Below, piece after piece: positions 1 through 10,768 of a stretch of 64,000 nucleotides of DNA. Positions within the stretch are counted from its first letter, which is position 1. Every line of letters starts with the position of its first letter. The DNA comes from Neoechinorhynchus agilis (taxonomy: Eukaryota; Acanthocephala). Below the pieces are notes generated by a model. It was not told the origin of the DNA. It was given only the letters and a program-made list of their open reading frames with translations, and did no database searches. The position numbers and the translations under genes were made by a program. The stretch lies in assembly GCA_051530055.1 (NCBI GenBank), contig CM121341.1, positions 9,858,001-9,922,000 of the forward strand. Reading direction: 5' to 3'.

Positions 1-102
1 AAGAAACGCTTCCAGCAAGCGACCGATTTGAGTTTCGGCAGTGGACAGATTTCTGGACACACTCCTTACGTAGCTCGCATGCTATTAAAAGGCATTGAGT
101 AA
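1..102 (+). CDS. C-terminal end of an unidentified protein (partial)
   Basis: Frame 1 is open from the first base of the window to a TAA at 100-102 and reads as ordinary protein ending in ARMLLKGIE. It is probably the last exon of a gene that starts outside the window. I do not recognise the family from 33 residues. The 370 bases after it hold no convincing exon; a GTAAGT at 235-240 looks like a donor, but I could not assign it to a reading frame. Confidence 0.4.
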   Translation, partial: KKRFQQATDLSFGSGQISGHTPYVARMLLKGIE

Positions 103-477
103 AGTTTTCGTCAAAAGAACTTATTTACTCTTTTATTTTTGTGGTCAAAGATCCTTGAGAAACATCACCCGCGGAAAACGCTAATCTAGGAATGGGAAAT
201 ATTCCCGGAGTTATGTGAGGATCCGGAGGGATTCGTAAGTGTGATTTTATGCGATTCCCAGAACCACATCGGTAGGCGATGTGCCCAAAGAAAAATAAAT
301 TATCAGCCGTGAAAAGGGCCACACATAGATACTAAAAAGTTACCGGTTGGTCATACTTCAAAAATATAATATATGCGTTTTATCCTTGGGGAATTATTAT
401 CCCCACATCTATCGAACTCTTATCATCCCAGACTATTTTCTCTCTCGATGTTTAATTATCTTCCAATTCGTTCACAG

Positions 478-741
478 GTTTTATCGCACAAAAACCGCTT
501 TTCCTCATTGATCAGAAAACCAAATCGAATAAGTGCATCTTTAAGCGAGCAAGAAATCTGGATGTTATTGTGAAGAAACTATTTGCGATCGTCACGAAAC
601 TGAGGGAAGACTTTAAAAAGTTGCAAAGACCATTTAGTCGTCCTGAATTAAACCAAGAGGACGGCAGCAGTGTCTTGGATTCGAAAAAAACTCATTTTAG
701 TTACACCACTGAAATTGATTTATTTGATAATTTTGGGCTCT
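478..741 (+). CDS. Possible coding exon, unidentified
   Basis: A frame open from an acceptor-like cgttcacag (ending at 477) to a TAG at 739-741 encodes about 87 residues with ordinary composition, including VIVKKLFAIVTKL and FKKLQRPFSRPEL. No start codon lies in the exon, so an upstream exon would be needed; I see none with a good donor. The last eight or so codons lie in the left arm of the palindromic element at 713-791, so that insertion probably supplies the C-terminus and stop. Family unknown. It could be a decayed exon. Confidence 0.3.
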
Positions 742-791
742 AGACTGAAGAAGGCCTCCGCGAAGACCGAAAATTATCAAATAAATCAATT
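713..791. repeat. Palindromic element with a hammerhead-like core
   Basis: Two perfect 22-bp inverted arms (713-734 and 770-791) flank a 35-base centre containing CTGAAGA (745-751), then 17 bases able to form an imperfect stem (GGCC...GACC), then GAAA (769-772). The same core with the same 17-base spacing recurs in a different palindrome at 49253-49359. It has the size of a small MITE-like or foldback element. The CUGANGA...GAAA spacing resembles the hammerhead ribozyme core, but a cleavage strand is not evident. Confidence 0.55.
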
Positions 792-1583
792 ATTAAAAAT
801 TGGCTATAAAAAAGAAAATAGTTTTTCTTCCAAGTCACTATTTTCGAAATGCGCTTTGATGACGTCATACGATTCACTGTAATTCTTCCGGAGCAAAATG
901 ATCTTCATCCAGCTCGATCGTTCTTATGATCATTTGTGTTCGTCAGTTTTAGTTTTTTTTTATGAATCTAAGTGTAGGTTTGAGTTAGTGGTTGTTCGAT
1001 TTGCTTTTAAAAAATTGATAAACAAATAAAACTCGGTATATCGTCGATTCACTTTTTGCCTACTCGATCGCAATCTATTTTGAGCATTTAATTTGTTAAG
1101 AAAAGACATTGTTGATTTTGACCAAAGTCTACTCGTCCATACTCAGATTATGGTATATTCTCATCTTTTCTGGATCTTACGAAAATTGTGGCTATAAAAT
1201 TGTTATTTTTTCTTGAACCTCTAATTGTTTTTGTATCTAAAAATGAACAATTCTGCGTGCTAGTTGTTTTCGATTTCACAAATTCTTTTTTTTACAATTT
1301 TTCTATGATGTTTGAAGCTGAGATCAATATTTATTTTGGAATTATTGTTTACAAGTCTACACCCGCGGTAAACTATTTTGTTTGTTAAAGGCGTTCTTTG
1401 AACCTCCTCGAGTTCATCATCAGTTTGTTAAGTTCACAGAACGTCTTTTTAATCGAAATAATCATTTACCGCGCGGGTGTAGGCTTCTGACCATAATAAT
1501 TCTCTAATCACATTCCCCGGTACCTCCTCCTCCTCACATATTGACAATATTGATTTTGCTGCTAATTCATTCTTTTTTTTGTA
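792..1583. other. Region without recognised genes
   Basis: Apart from short AT-rich open frames with no coding look, I see nothing here. The last bases (1571-1584) form a T-tract ending in gtag, an acceptor-like site immediately before the TPR start codon. Confidence 0.5.
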
Positions 1584-1591
1584 GATAACCA

Positions 1592-4500
1592 ATGTCGAAA
1601 CGGCAGTGTGGGCGTGAAATGCTTCCTGTGTTGTTCGCAGAACTGACCGATCGACTGAATTCGGTTTTGGTTGATGAAGGTTGCCGAGCGGATGATGTGG
1701 ATGATCGTTCAAAGTTTCAATCTTTCCTAGAAGACATTTCTGCTAAAGTTCGTGAGGTCCAAGTCGAATGCGTACGATCCGAAGCCGAGTTCGAGAAAGA
1801 TATTCGAAACGCTTTTGCAACTCAGGAAGAGGTGAAGAATGAACTTGATTCGGTGAAAGAAGAGCGCGACGGTCTTAGGAAGGTAATTCAAGCGTATATA
1901 AAGGAGACTGATCAATTGCGACAGAGTCTCATTACCTCGGAGAATAGATGCATTGAGCTCGAGGCAAAAGAACGAAGGCTTATTTCAAGTTACGAGACGG
2001 AGAATGAGAAAAGAAGAAAGGCAGAACGTGATTTGGAAAGGAAAGATTCGGAAATCGAACATCTTAATGGCGAATGTCGCTTGTATGAAAGGAAGCTTGG
2101 TTTATTCTCACAAGAGAAGTCAGAGCTATTGGCCGAAAAGACCGTCGCTGAGAATCAAAATCGGGATTTAAGTAGACGTGAAGCCGACTGGGAAACGCAA
2201 AGACAAGTGATGATGCAGGAGTTGGGAGCGGTTAGAGACGAGCTTTCTAGAGTCACCAAGAATCTTCTAACACATCAAATAGAGTCATCTCAAAAGATAA
2301 ATCGATTGGAATGCGAGAATGGAATTCTTAAGACCGAAGCAGAGCAGTACAACGACACCATCGGAAAACTAAACGCCGATTTATCTTCTTTGGAATCACG
2401 ATGTATGCATTTGGGTGGCGAGGCAGGACGTCTAAAAGCCAACTATGCAGTGCAGTTAAAGGAGTGTGCCGATCAGGTCAACGATCTGCGGAATCAGGTT
2501 GTAAGAAATGAGGATGTGCTTTCCGGTTAGGGCGGCTCTGTGTTATTTTCAATTCTCTAGGCTTCTTAAAAAATTTCATTTAGCAAGTTAATCGGTTAAA
2601 ACAAATGTATTTTGAACCACTCGGAGTTTTTACTCCTTCTTCATGTCGACGAAAATAGGTTCTTTTCTCTTAACTGCATCGTGATCAGTTTATCGGATTG
2701 CCGACTGATTTCTCAACCGCTTGTTTTCTTTTTTCGATTGTCCTTCAGCAAGTTAATCAGCTAAAACAAATGTATTTTGAACCACTCGGAGTTTTTACTC
2801 CTTCTTCATGTCGACGAAAATAGGTTCTTTTCTCTTAACTGCATCGTGATCAGTTCGCTTATTGTCGATTGATTTCTCAACCGCTTGTTTTCTTTTTCCG
2901 ATTGTCCTTCAGCAAGTTAATCGGTTAAAACAAATGTATTTTGAACCACTCAGAGTTTTTGCTCCTTCTTCGTGTCGACGAAAATGGGTTTTTTCTCTCT
3001 CGACTGCATCGTGATCAGTTTATCGGATTGCCGACTGATTTCTCAACCGCTTGTTTTCTTTTTTCGATTGTCTTTTAGCAAGTTAATCGGCTAAAACAAA
3101 TGTATTTTGAACCACTCAGAATTTTTGCTCCTTCTTCATGTCGACGGAAATGGGTTTTTTCTCTCTCGACTGCATCTTGATCAGTTTATCGGATTGTCGA
3201 CTGATTTCTCAACCGGGCATCTTAAAGGTTAAGCGCATTTCTCATGTACGAGAATCTGAACTGCGATCTGCAGCAGAATATCGATATAAGCAAGGTCTCG
3301 AGGACGTGCAGCGATTCCAGCAAGAATCTCGAGATTACGAGGAGGTGAACGAGCGCCTGCGGCAATACTGCAACGATCTACGAAATCAACTAGCCGAATG
3401 TGAACAAAAAGAAGAAACAAAAGTTAGGGCGTTGGAGACTGAACTTAAGAATGCAAACGATCTTCTTCAAGTGGTTTCACCGGTCGCCAATGTCTCAGAC
3501 TTGAGTAACGTATCGGATAATGCGGCACTTGTTAGTCAGCTCCTAAGTCCAGATTTATCATTCACTACGATCTACTCACGGTACATTGAACTCCACCGTC
3601 GGCTGGACGGAGTTGTTCACGAAAACGAGCGACTTAAAAACGCTCATTCTGCGTTTGTGAAACGACTACACGATCAGGCTCCGGTGCTCCAGCGACAACG
3701 AGTTGATATTGAAAATGCTTATAGAACCATAAATGAGCTGAGGGAGTGTATTGCTGAGTTAAGACAAGAATTGTCAAATTCACGAGATGCGAACGCATCT
3801 AAGCTGCGCCGGACGAACGGTCTTTTGCGCGAGAATGCGATTCTCCGTGAAGAATCGCGTGAATTGAGTGAGCAAGTCCGTTCTTTGATAAAGGAGATTG
3901 CGGTTTCGCGAGGTGAAGAAGTTAATTTAGAAGATGGAGACCGTGGATATGTGAGTATTGAGGAACTCCACGAAGCGAACGTTCAATTAAGACGACGCGT
4001 ACGCGAGATGGAAGCAAGTAGTTTAAATATTACAGAGCCAGAACAATCAAGCGATGCTCACATTAAAGTAAAATGGTTGAATGAGCGCTTAGAGGTTCTC
4101 ACCCAAGAGATGATTGCTTACAAAGCTTCGATTGAGACTTTAACAAAGCAACGGGATGCCTACAAAGAGTTGAGTGAAGATGCGTGTCGGATGCAGACAA
4201 ATGCTGGCGATGATGATTCCAGAATTATCCAGAATCTACGAAATGAGGTAGAGCGAAAGACGATGGAGCTCGCTGCACTTCACAAGGACCAGCAAGCTTT
4301 CCACGACCGCATTTCTTTGAGCAGTAGTGAAGTCATGGAAAAGTTGGACGAGTTTAAGAAGGATATGGAGAATAAGGTAGTTATGTGCGCCGAGCTGAAT
4401 GGTGTTATCAAAAATCTCGAAGAAAAGTGTAAATTCTACGAAGGCCACGAATCTAATCTACGAATTGAGATATCCGGATGGACCCAGCGCTATCGAAAGT

Positions 4501-6419
4501 TAAGCGATAGCTTCATTCGTCTTCAAAACACGAACGTAACATTGAACGCATCCTTGGTAGGCTCAAGTGAGCGAATAAGTGAATTAGAAGTGCAGCGTCG
4601 TTCCTTTGAAGCCGAAAACACAATCCTGCAATGCAAAGTTCGTCGTCTAAAAGAAGAGTTAGATATGACAAAGACCCAATGGATATCGAATCAATCTCTT
4701 CAAGACACAATATCATCGATGCGTTCGGCTCTCACTGAAAACGAACGATCTAATCGATATTTGATTGAGAAGCAGGTTGCATCTCTGGAGACTAGACTTC
4801 AAGAATCCAATGATCGTTTAAACGCAGGAGAGGCTCTCTCACGAGAAATGAGTGTGGCTCACCAAGAAGAGCTGGATAAAGTCACGGCCATGATGAATAG
4901 TGAACGTGAAGAGAATATGAAGCTAAGGAATGAATTGAATGAGAACCGAGACCGTGTGGTCAAACTGGCTCACGAGCTGACAGAATGTCAATCTGAATTG
5001 GTTGCTGCTCGCTTAAAGACGAAATCTACGGGTGAAATTGTTGACCAAATAGGTGCTAGCGAGCTTGAGCTAGAAGATTGGCGTGCAAAGGTTCACTTAT
5101 TAGAAGAAGAACTTGAGTCTCAACAATGCCTTCGAGCTGATTTGATGACGTCTCTCGAGGACCAGAAGCGATTATCTGAGAATCTGGACAAGGCTTTAAC
5201 GGATCAAGTTGAACAGTACGAGCGTAGATTGAAGGACATTGAGTCTACTAATGTGGAATTGAAGAAAGTGATTGAACAAAAAGAGGATTTGTTAAGTCGT
5301 GTTCAACAAGAATACTTGGATTTTAGTGAGGATGCAAAACGGCGACAGAATGCGTTCAGTGAGAAGGAGTCTAGTTGGTGTAAACGGTCGGCTGAGACGA
5401 TTGAAATGATGAACACTCTTAATGAACGTTTAAGCTTGATGACTGACGAAAAGGATAGATTAGCGGGTGAGTTGAAGACCCAATGTGAAGAGAATGAGAG
5501 GTTGGCTAAGAAAGTGGACGAGAACCGTGTTGCGTTCAATGAGCTTCACTGTGATTTAGAGACTAAAACGCGTAATAATGAAGAAATGGTTGAAGATGCC
5601 ATTAAGTTAAAGGAAGACATTAGAGTTGTGAGTTGTGAGGCGGAGCAAACTCGAACGGAACTAAAGGAACTCACGGAGCGGTTTAGTGCTTATCGTGAGT
5701 CCTATGAAACGATGGTTGATGAGTACAAGCGGGATCTCGAGAAACAACCAAATGAGATACAGAAGTTGATTGATTTCGTTGTTGAAATGAGAGGATCCAG
5801 TGGAAATGAGGAAGGTGGTGAGACTAATAGCCTCGTTGAACTGCACAAAGCACTTACAAATGAGCAGATTAAGTTACGTGAGACCTTAACTAAAGTAAGT
5901 GCAGAGAATGATCAGCTGCAGAAGACTAATTTGGAACTGGAACAAAAGTTTAAATCTATGAGTGTAGAGTCCGTCTTCAGCGTCAGAAGTGAATTAGAAG
6001 TGAGTTTAAAGAATGTTCGTGATCTAACTACGGCCAATTCGCGATTGCTTGAGGAAAATCAGAAACTGTTGGATGAGAACACTCGGTTGTTATTGAGGCA
6101 ACCTAGCAGTGAGAAACGTGCTTTGAGTGATCGAGAGCCATCGGAAAAGAGGGAAGAGAAACGGGTTAAAAGTGAGGAGTCAAGCTTAGAGGCGACGACG
6201 ACTGAACCACGGCGTACCACCAACGTCGTTCGACCTCCCATTGAACCGATTGTATGGACGGATACTAGTATATTTGGTGGTGTTGGCGTGCCTAGTCGGT
6301 ACTCGAGGTTAGGTCCGTTACGAGGACAAAGACGACCAAGAATGAGACGAGGTATGGACGAAGGACATTTCAGGAGACCGGGAAATGGCGGTGGTGTTGG
6401 TGGCGGAGGACAGTTTTGA
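1592..6419 (+). CDS. TPR: Nucleoprotein TPR (Megator), nuclear basket coiled-coil protein
   Basis: Two exons, 1592-2500 and 3228-6419, joined in phase 0 across an intron of about 0.73 kb (donor GTAAGA, acceptor AAAG), give about 1,367 residues. Nearly the whole protein is coiled coil. The diagnostic stretch is in exon 2: ELKNANDLLQ, then LSFTTIYSRYIELHRRLD and QAPVLQRQRVDIENAYR, matching the conserved TPR/Megator/Mlp block (ELENANDLL...LTELYNAYVE...APILKRQREEYE). The tail is basic and Gly/Arg-rich and ends in a GGGVGGGGQF-type run, as in animal TPR. Length is near half that of human TPR, so the acidic C-terminal domain is largely absent. TPR anchors to the inner face of the nuclear pore and organises the basket, mRNA export and checkpoint proteins. 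The ATG at 1592 follows an acceptor-like gtag by 7 nt. The intron is filled by a tandem repeat. The exact acceptor (3228 or 3234) is uncertain. Confidence 0.93.
2582..3216 (+). repeat. 165-bp tandem repeat filling the TPR intron
   Basis: Nearly four units of 164-166 bp begin at 2582, 2747, 2911 and 3077. Each begins AGCAAGTTAATC and is preceded by a T/C-rich tract ending in CAG or TAG (for example ttttcgattgtccttcag), so every unit boundary looks like a splice acceptor. The last unit is cut short at about 3216, just before the presumed true acceptor at 3227. Units differ by only a few bases, so expansion was recent or is homogenised. Confidence 0.9.
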
Positions 6420-6796
6420 CCAGCGTGTATGTTGTTCATAAAAGTGACGTTTTTCTTTTATTCAAACGGTGGCGATGATGATCAACGCGACAATGAATCT
6501 ATTCCTTTGGAATAACAGGATTTCTTAAAAGGCGAATCTGAGCCACCGTTTCAATCATTTCGATATATCGGCTACTAAACACCGAACATTGATTTAAAAA
6601 TACCGAATTGTTGATCACCTGTCATTGATTTTTTAATCTTTCCAAATTTATTTCAACAGAAGTTCATGATAGGCGGCGAGGAAAGTGAAAAATCGGTGTT
6701 TTGCGCAAAACTCGATTTGCAAATAAGCCCAATAGCGTCTTATTTGGGGCATTCGATTACTATTTCTTATCTGTTGTTTGCCAAAACTACGTTTCC
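6420..6796. other. TPR 3' end and intergenic
   Basis: TPR downstream sequence. I see no further exon and no clear poly(A) signal beyond AT-rich stretches. Confidence 0.5.
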
Positions 6797-7126
6797 ATGA
6801 CGACCATTGTGTGTGTGTGGAAAAATGCCGATTTAGATTGGAGACAGTGCGCGATGGATAAACGAGAAAGGTGTTGTAAGCAATCCTCACCAATGGAAAG
6901 AATCCGAACACATCTACAAGATAACACTTTAAGTCAAGAGATTACGGAAAAAAGTCTTTCCAAACACATTGATGATATTGACCACCTGATATACAGAGTA
7001 AAACGTCTAAATGATAAAATCAGAGCCGAACTCGAGAAGGCGTTGGGTGATTTAGTGAATGTAACACTTAATGAGTCCGATAAGACAATGATCGAGGAAA
7101 TATATGAGATCATAGACCGGCTTTAG
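6797..7126 (+). CDS. Small helical protein, unidentified
   Basis: The ATG at 6797 opens 109 residues; a second possible start is the ATG at 6854. The C-terminal 75 residues are charged and heptad-like (KHIDDIDHLIYRVKRLND), suggesting one coiled-coil helix and a short amphipathic end. I do not recognise the family. Its TAG (7124-7126) overlaps the TAA of the opposing gene (7125-7123), so the two coding regions meet tail to tail. An upstream exon is not excluded. Confidence 0.45.
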   Translation: MTTIVCVWKNADLDWRQCAMDKRERCCKQSSPMERIRTHLQDNTLSQEITEKSLSKHIDDIDHLIYRVKRLNDKIRAELEKALGDLVNVTLNESDKTMIEEIYEIIDRL

Positions 7127-7575
7127 TCCTTAAGAAATATTTGTTTTTGTGAGTATATCATTTGACCCGCTTCTTTATCGTTTTCAAGCACTTTTAAAGC
7201 TTTTGCATCCATTGAATTGGTCAACGTGTTCAAATCAAACAGGGGAATAGTTTCACGCTCCTAATTTCAGAATTTTTTTATTACCGATGAAGATAGGTGA
7301 ATACTTACGTTTAGTATAACGGGAGATGTTAAATTGAAGCTTCCGTCAGTCTGAACCATGGCACAGTCAATGGCTAAATGATTTGTTAGGACGCAAGTGA
7401 GAGTCTGCACGAATCGGAAGATTGCTACAGCCCAAGTGGACACCGGAATGTTCGACCACTCCTTAACGTATTTGAGTATTTGTTCTCGATTTTCCTGAAT
7501 CAAACGTTTACTAAAATATCCAGTAAAGAATTCAGCGAACCTTACTAGCCTGCATTTGAGGCCAACAATAGTCAA
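7123..7575 (-). CDS. Unidentified protein, two C-terminal exons
   Basis: On the minus strand an exon (about 7575-7309) ends ...SPVILN at a strong GTAAGT donor, and a second exon (7260-7123) begins after GAAATTAG, stays in frame and encodes ERETIPLFDLNT...QKQIFLKD before TAA. The intron is 48 nt. Both exons read as real protein (TWAVAIFRFVQTLTC, REQILKYVKEW). The 5' boundary of the first exon is unclear; TTTGATTCAG about 80 nt in is a candidate acceptor. It may be the 3' part of the gene starting at 9019, with the duplicated block at 7722-8224 in an intron. Family not recognised. Confidence 0.5.
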
Positions 7576-7721
7576 ACATTATTGAAGCTGTTTCGGGAGA
7601 GCATCCTCCCACGATTGGTATGGAAAATCATCGAGCGAGGCGATTGGTTTAGGGATTTTATGGGTTTAAATGGTAAAAAATAAGATTATCTAGTAAAAAC
7701 GTTAGTTATCGTCGTTTATAA

Positions 7722-8224
7722 CCATGATTTAGAATCATTAAGGGCGAAAATCCTATGGGATGATAGAGTTCAAGAGATGTGATCCCCTCCAGGATCGCGA
7801 AATATTTTATTAGGAGATATTTAGATTCAAAAGGAAGCTCCATCCGTCATTATTTTTAATACTTGAAATATTTCAATAAAATACGTTTTATCCGGACGGA
7901 GGGAAGAGATATTGATCATTACAACTCATAAAGAAAATCAAAATTATCTTTCTCCTTTGAATCTACTTTAATTCCAAATATTTTGCTTCTAAAGAATGCC
8001 AACCATGATTTAAAATCATTAAGAGCGAAAATCCTTCGGGGATGATAAAGTTCGTGAGATTTGGTGATCAATATCCTACGGATAAATCGCATATTTAGAT
8101 ACTTCGATTCGAAAGGAAACTTCATCCGTCATTATTTTTAAGACTTTAAATATTTCAATAAAATACGTTTTATCCGGGCGGAGGGGAAAAGATATTGATC
8201 ATTACAATTCATAAAGGAGACTAA
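7722..8224. repeat. Tandem duplication, about 280-bp period, two copies
   Basis: 7722-7938 and 8003-8224 are diverged copies sharing the CCATGATTTA...ATCATTAA start, the CCATCCGTCATTATTTTTAA block and the TCCGG(A/G)CGGAGG...GATATTGATCATTACAA end. The copies differ by many substitutions and small indels, so the duplication is old. No coding sense seen. Confidence 0.8.
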
Positions 8225-8272
8225 ATTATTTTTCTATGATCGACCTACCAATAAATAATGATAATAAGATAT

Positions 8273-9019
8273 CTAAAATGGTTTAAAATAGAAGATAATT
8301 GATCGTGGTTCCTGAACCCCATTCCCTACGGAAATATCCGACGATTATCCAAGGATACATAAGTCCTTTTCAAGACGGTATTCTACACATAAAGGAGATT
8401 GTACAACGATACCGAAACAATTCAATACCATGACTTTTGAGAATGCATTAGAGGCCTTCATAAACTCCAGGGTGCCCATTCCAACCAATTGATTCGTTTT
8501 TACCAATTGATCAGAGGACAGCAATGATATAGCTTCGAATATAACATTGATTGGCTGACAAGCGACTCCAATAAACCTGGGCTGGTTCGTTTTTACAGTA
8601 CGCAAAATTCGAATTATTTCCTTGAATACACAACCCGGGTCTTTGGGAAGTTCTAAATTTCAAATCATTAAGAGAAGAACGCTTAAATTCCAACCATAGT
8701 CTGAAGCAAGTACTAAAATGTCGGAATAAGGAGACGGTGAGAACTCGAGAGAGGCCATAACGGAAATATCAGTTTCAGGCCAATCGCTCGCGATTTCATT
8801 AAGATGATCGTGGACGGTCTTGTTGAACGTAATGATCGATACTCTAGGCTAATTTTTTGTTTAAGTTGTTGAATTCTAAGCTCTTTTGCACTATATACCA
8901 ACCACTTCCGTTTTTTGGTTTGTGGAACGAAACTTTGAATCGCTTAACAAGCTTTTATAATAAAAATCGTTCAGATTTCGTAGTGTGATCCTCACAATTT
9001 GACCAGGTCTTTTTAACAT
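8273..9019 (-). CDS. Unidentified four-exon gene (or 5' part of the 7.1-7.6 kb gene)
   Basis: Hand-built minus-strand model: exons 9019-8899, 8841-8695, 8652-8413 and 8325-8273. The protein starts MLKRPGQIVRITLRN, then SIITFNKTVHDHLNEI, SDILVLASDYELPKDPG and CVFKEIIRILRTVKTNQPRF. Introns are 57, 42 and 87 nt and all joins keep frame. The middle has a faint resemblance to the strand-helix pattern of class I methyltransferases (V.IITFNKTV..L; DILVLASDY), but no SAM-binding glycine motif is visible, so I assign no function. The first three exons are well supported by frame; the fourth is a guess, and exon 3 may instead splice to the exon near 7.57 kb. Confidence 0.5.
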
Positions 9020-9224
9020 CTCGGATTTTATGCGAAATTGTGATTTAAAACGACTCTAAAGTTTATTAAGGTTTAGAGATTTATGATATTAGAGGATAAG
9101 GGGCGCTTTTAAAATCAAATACAATTTTAGGAACCTAGATCTAACAGGGAAGCCATTTCAGTTTTCAATGCTCTTCTGAACCACCAGAATTGATGTTAAG
9201 CTCTTAAGTGTGTTTCGATTGTTA

Positions 9225-9845
9225 CAACATACAAAATGACCATTTTATGTCTTGGATTATTATCTTCGGGGGAAAAGATACTTTCGTTTTCTTAGTTTTG
9301 CCACCCCTCGGATTCAAAAAATTCACCAATGATTTATTTCCCGGATATTTCCGGTCGAAGCTTAAATCCGGGGTTTCTAAACTACAAAAAGAAAATAACC
9401 ATTTTATGTCTTGATTATCTTCAGGGGGAGATACTTTCTTTTTCTTAGTTTTTCTACCCCTCGGATTCAAAAATTCACCGATGATTCGTTTCCCCAGTAT
9501 TTCACGTCGGATCTTAAATCCGGGGTTTCAAAACCACCAAAAGAAAATAACCGTTTTATGTCTTGATTATCTTCAGGGGGAGATACTTTCTTTTTCTTAG
9601 TTTTGCCACCCCGCCCGTGATTCAAAAATTCACCGATGATTTATTTCCCCAGTATTTCACGTCGGATCTTAAATCCGGGGTATCAAAACTACCAAAAGAA
9701 AATGACCATTTTGTCTTGGATTATTATCTTCAGGGGGAAAAGATACTTTCTTTTTATTAGTTTTCCACCCCTTGGATTTAAAAATTTACTAATTTATTTC
9801 CCCGATATTTCAGGTCGGATCTTAAATCCGGAGTTTAAGAAATTA
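9225..9845 (+). repeat. 155-bp tandem repeat, four copies
   Basis: Four units of roughly 152-159 bp with landmarks ACCATTTTATGTCTTG near 9239, 9398, 9550 and 9705. Each contains tgattatcttcag followed by GGGG, again acceptor-like, and a TCTTAAATCCGG block. Open frames within it are by-products of repetition. Confidence 0.85.
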
Positions 9846-9885
9846 ACTCCAGAGATCGGACGTTAATTTCCGATTATGCTGCATT

Positions 9886-10353
9886 TGCGGGTGGAGCAAC
9901 TGGAGAAAGACAACAGGCATCCCCTGCGATAAGCATCTCCCGAAACGGCGGGTGTATAAGGCAGTAGTGCGACCCGCCATGCACCACGGCGCGGAGAAGT
10001 GGGCTGCGAAGAAGGAAGACGTTCAACGATTAGCCGTCAACGAAATGCGGATGCTGAGATTGTCTGCAGGATTGACACGCAAGGATCGAGTGCCCAATGA
10101 CGAGGTGCGAAAGCTGTTTGCTGCCGAGCCGACCGAGGAGGTAATCGCTAAGAGGCGGGTGCGATGGTACCTGCAGGTGACACAAGCGGATGAAGAGCGC
10201 ATGCGGAATCGAGCTCGAGGGGAAAACGAGAAGAGGAAGGCCCAAGAAGAGGTGGGAGGACAGTGTGGGCGGAGATTTCAAGACGCTGGGAAAGGAGAAG
10301 AACGAAGACGAAAACCGACAATGCTGAAAAGAACGACCTCCCAAGAAAGATAA
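9886..10353 (+). mobile_element. LINE fragment, C-terminus of an RTE-like reverse transcriptase
   Basis: An open frame of about 150 codons reads WSNWRKTTGIPCDKHLP, VYKAVVRPAMHHGAEKWA, then RLAVNEMRMLRL, RKDRVPNDEVRK and RRVRWYLQV. This is the conserved tail of RTE/BovB-like and related LINE reverse transcriptases (VYKTVVRPAMLYGAECW...EMRMLRW...RLRWYGHV). Only the thumb and C-terminal tail remain; the catalytic palm is absent, so the copy is 5'-truncated. GC content is clearly higher than the surroundings. It directly follows the 155-bp array. Confidence 0.85.
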
Positions 10354-10503
10354 AAGTTCAAAGAAATGTTGTTGATTTATATACTCAAACAAAAACTTAA
10401 ATCCAAGAATTAAGCCGTCAAAAGGACAAGCGAATCAAGAAATTAAAAAATACTCAAAAATTGAGCAGTAAAAGATCCAATTGATTTGTAATTAGCGAAT
10501 ATT

Positions 10504-10713
10504 TTAATCCGAAAGAAAGAATATCACCGGTGACGTATAAACGAAAACATCTTGTGGAAATTCGCTACCATTTAAAGGATTTATTGATTCGTTGATCAGT
10601 GGAAAACTCGTGACTTTGAACCTTTTGAACTCTCTTCGATCATTCAGTTTATTAGGATTTTTTTCATTGTAATTTATTACGTCAAAAGACGAGCATAAAC
10701 GCGGCGTTCTCAT
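10504..10713 (-). CDS. Possible small protein or exon, unidentified
   Basis: From the ATG at 10713 an open frame of 69 codons (MRTPRLCSSFDVINYNEKNP ... VYTSPVIFFLSD) has plausible composition, and the frame extends upstream to about 10761. It abuts the 182-bp array and could be a downstream exon of the minus-strand gene at 15172-15354, with the array in the intron. Unproven. Confidence 0.25.
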   Translation of the reverse strand: MRTPRLCSSFDVINYNEKNPNKLNDRREFKRFKVTSFPLINESINPLNGSEFPQDVFVYTSPVIFFLSD

Positions 10714-10768
10714 TTTGTCACCTTTTTGGCTGCTGTATTCGAAAACGATCTTTTGAACCAAAGTCTTT

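Noticed and set aside
3138-3227. In-frame ATG at 3138 as an alternative TPR start
   Set aside because: The 30 extra codons fall in the intronic tandem repeat and are not TPR-like; frame continuity with exon 1 at 2500 is better.
6059-6439. 126-codon minus-strand frame at the TPR 3' end
   Set aside because: Proline-rich antisense of the Gly/Arg-rich TPR tail.
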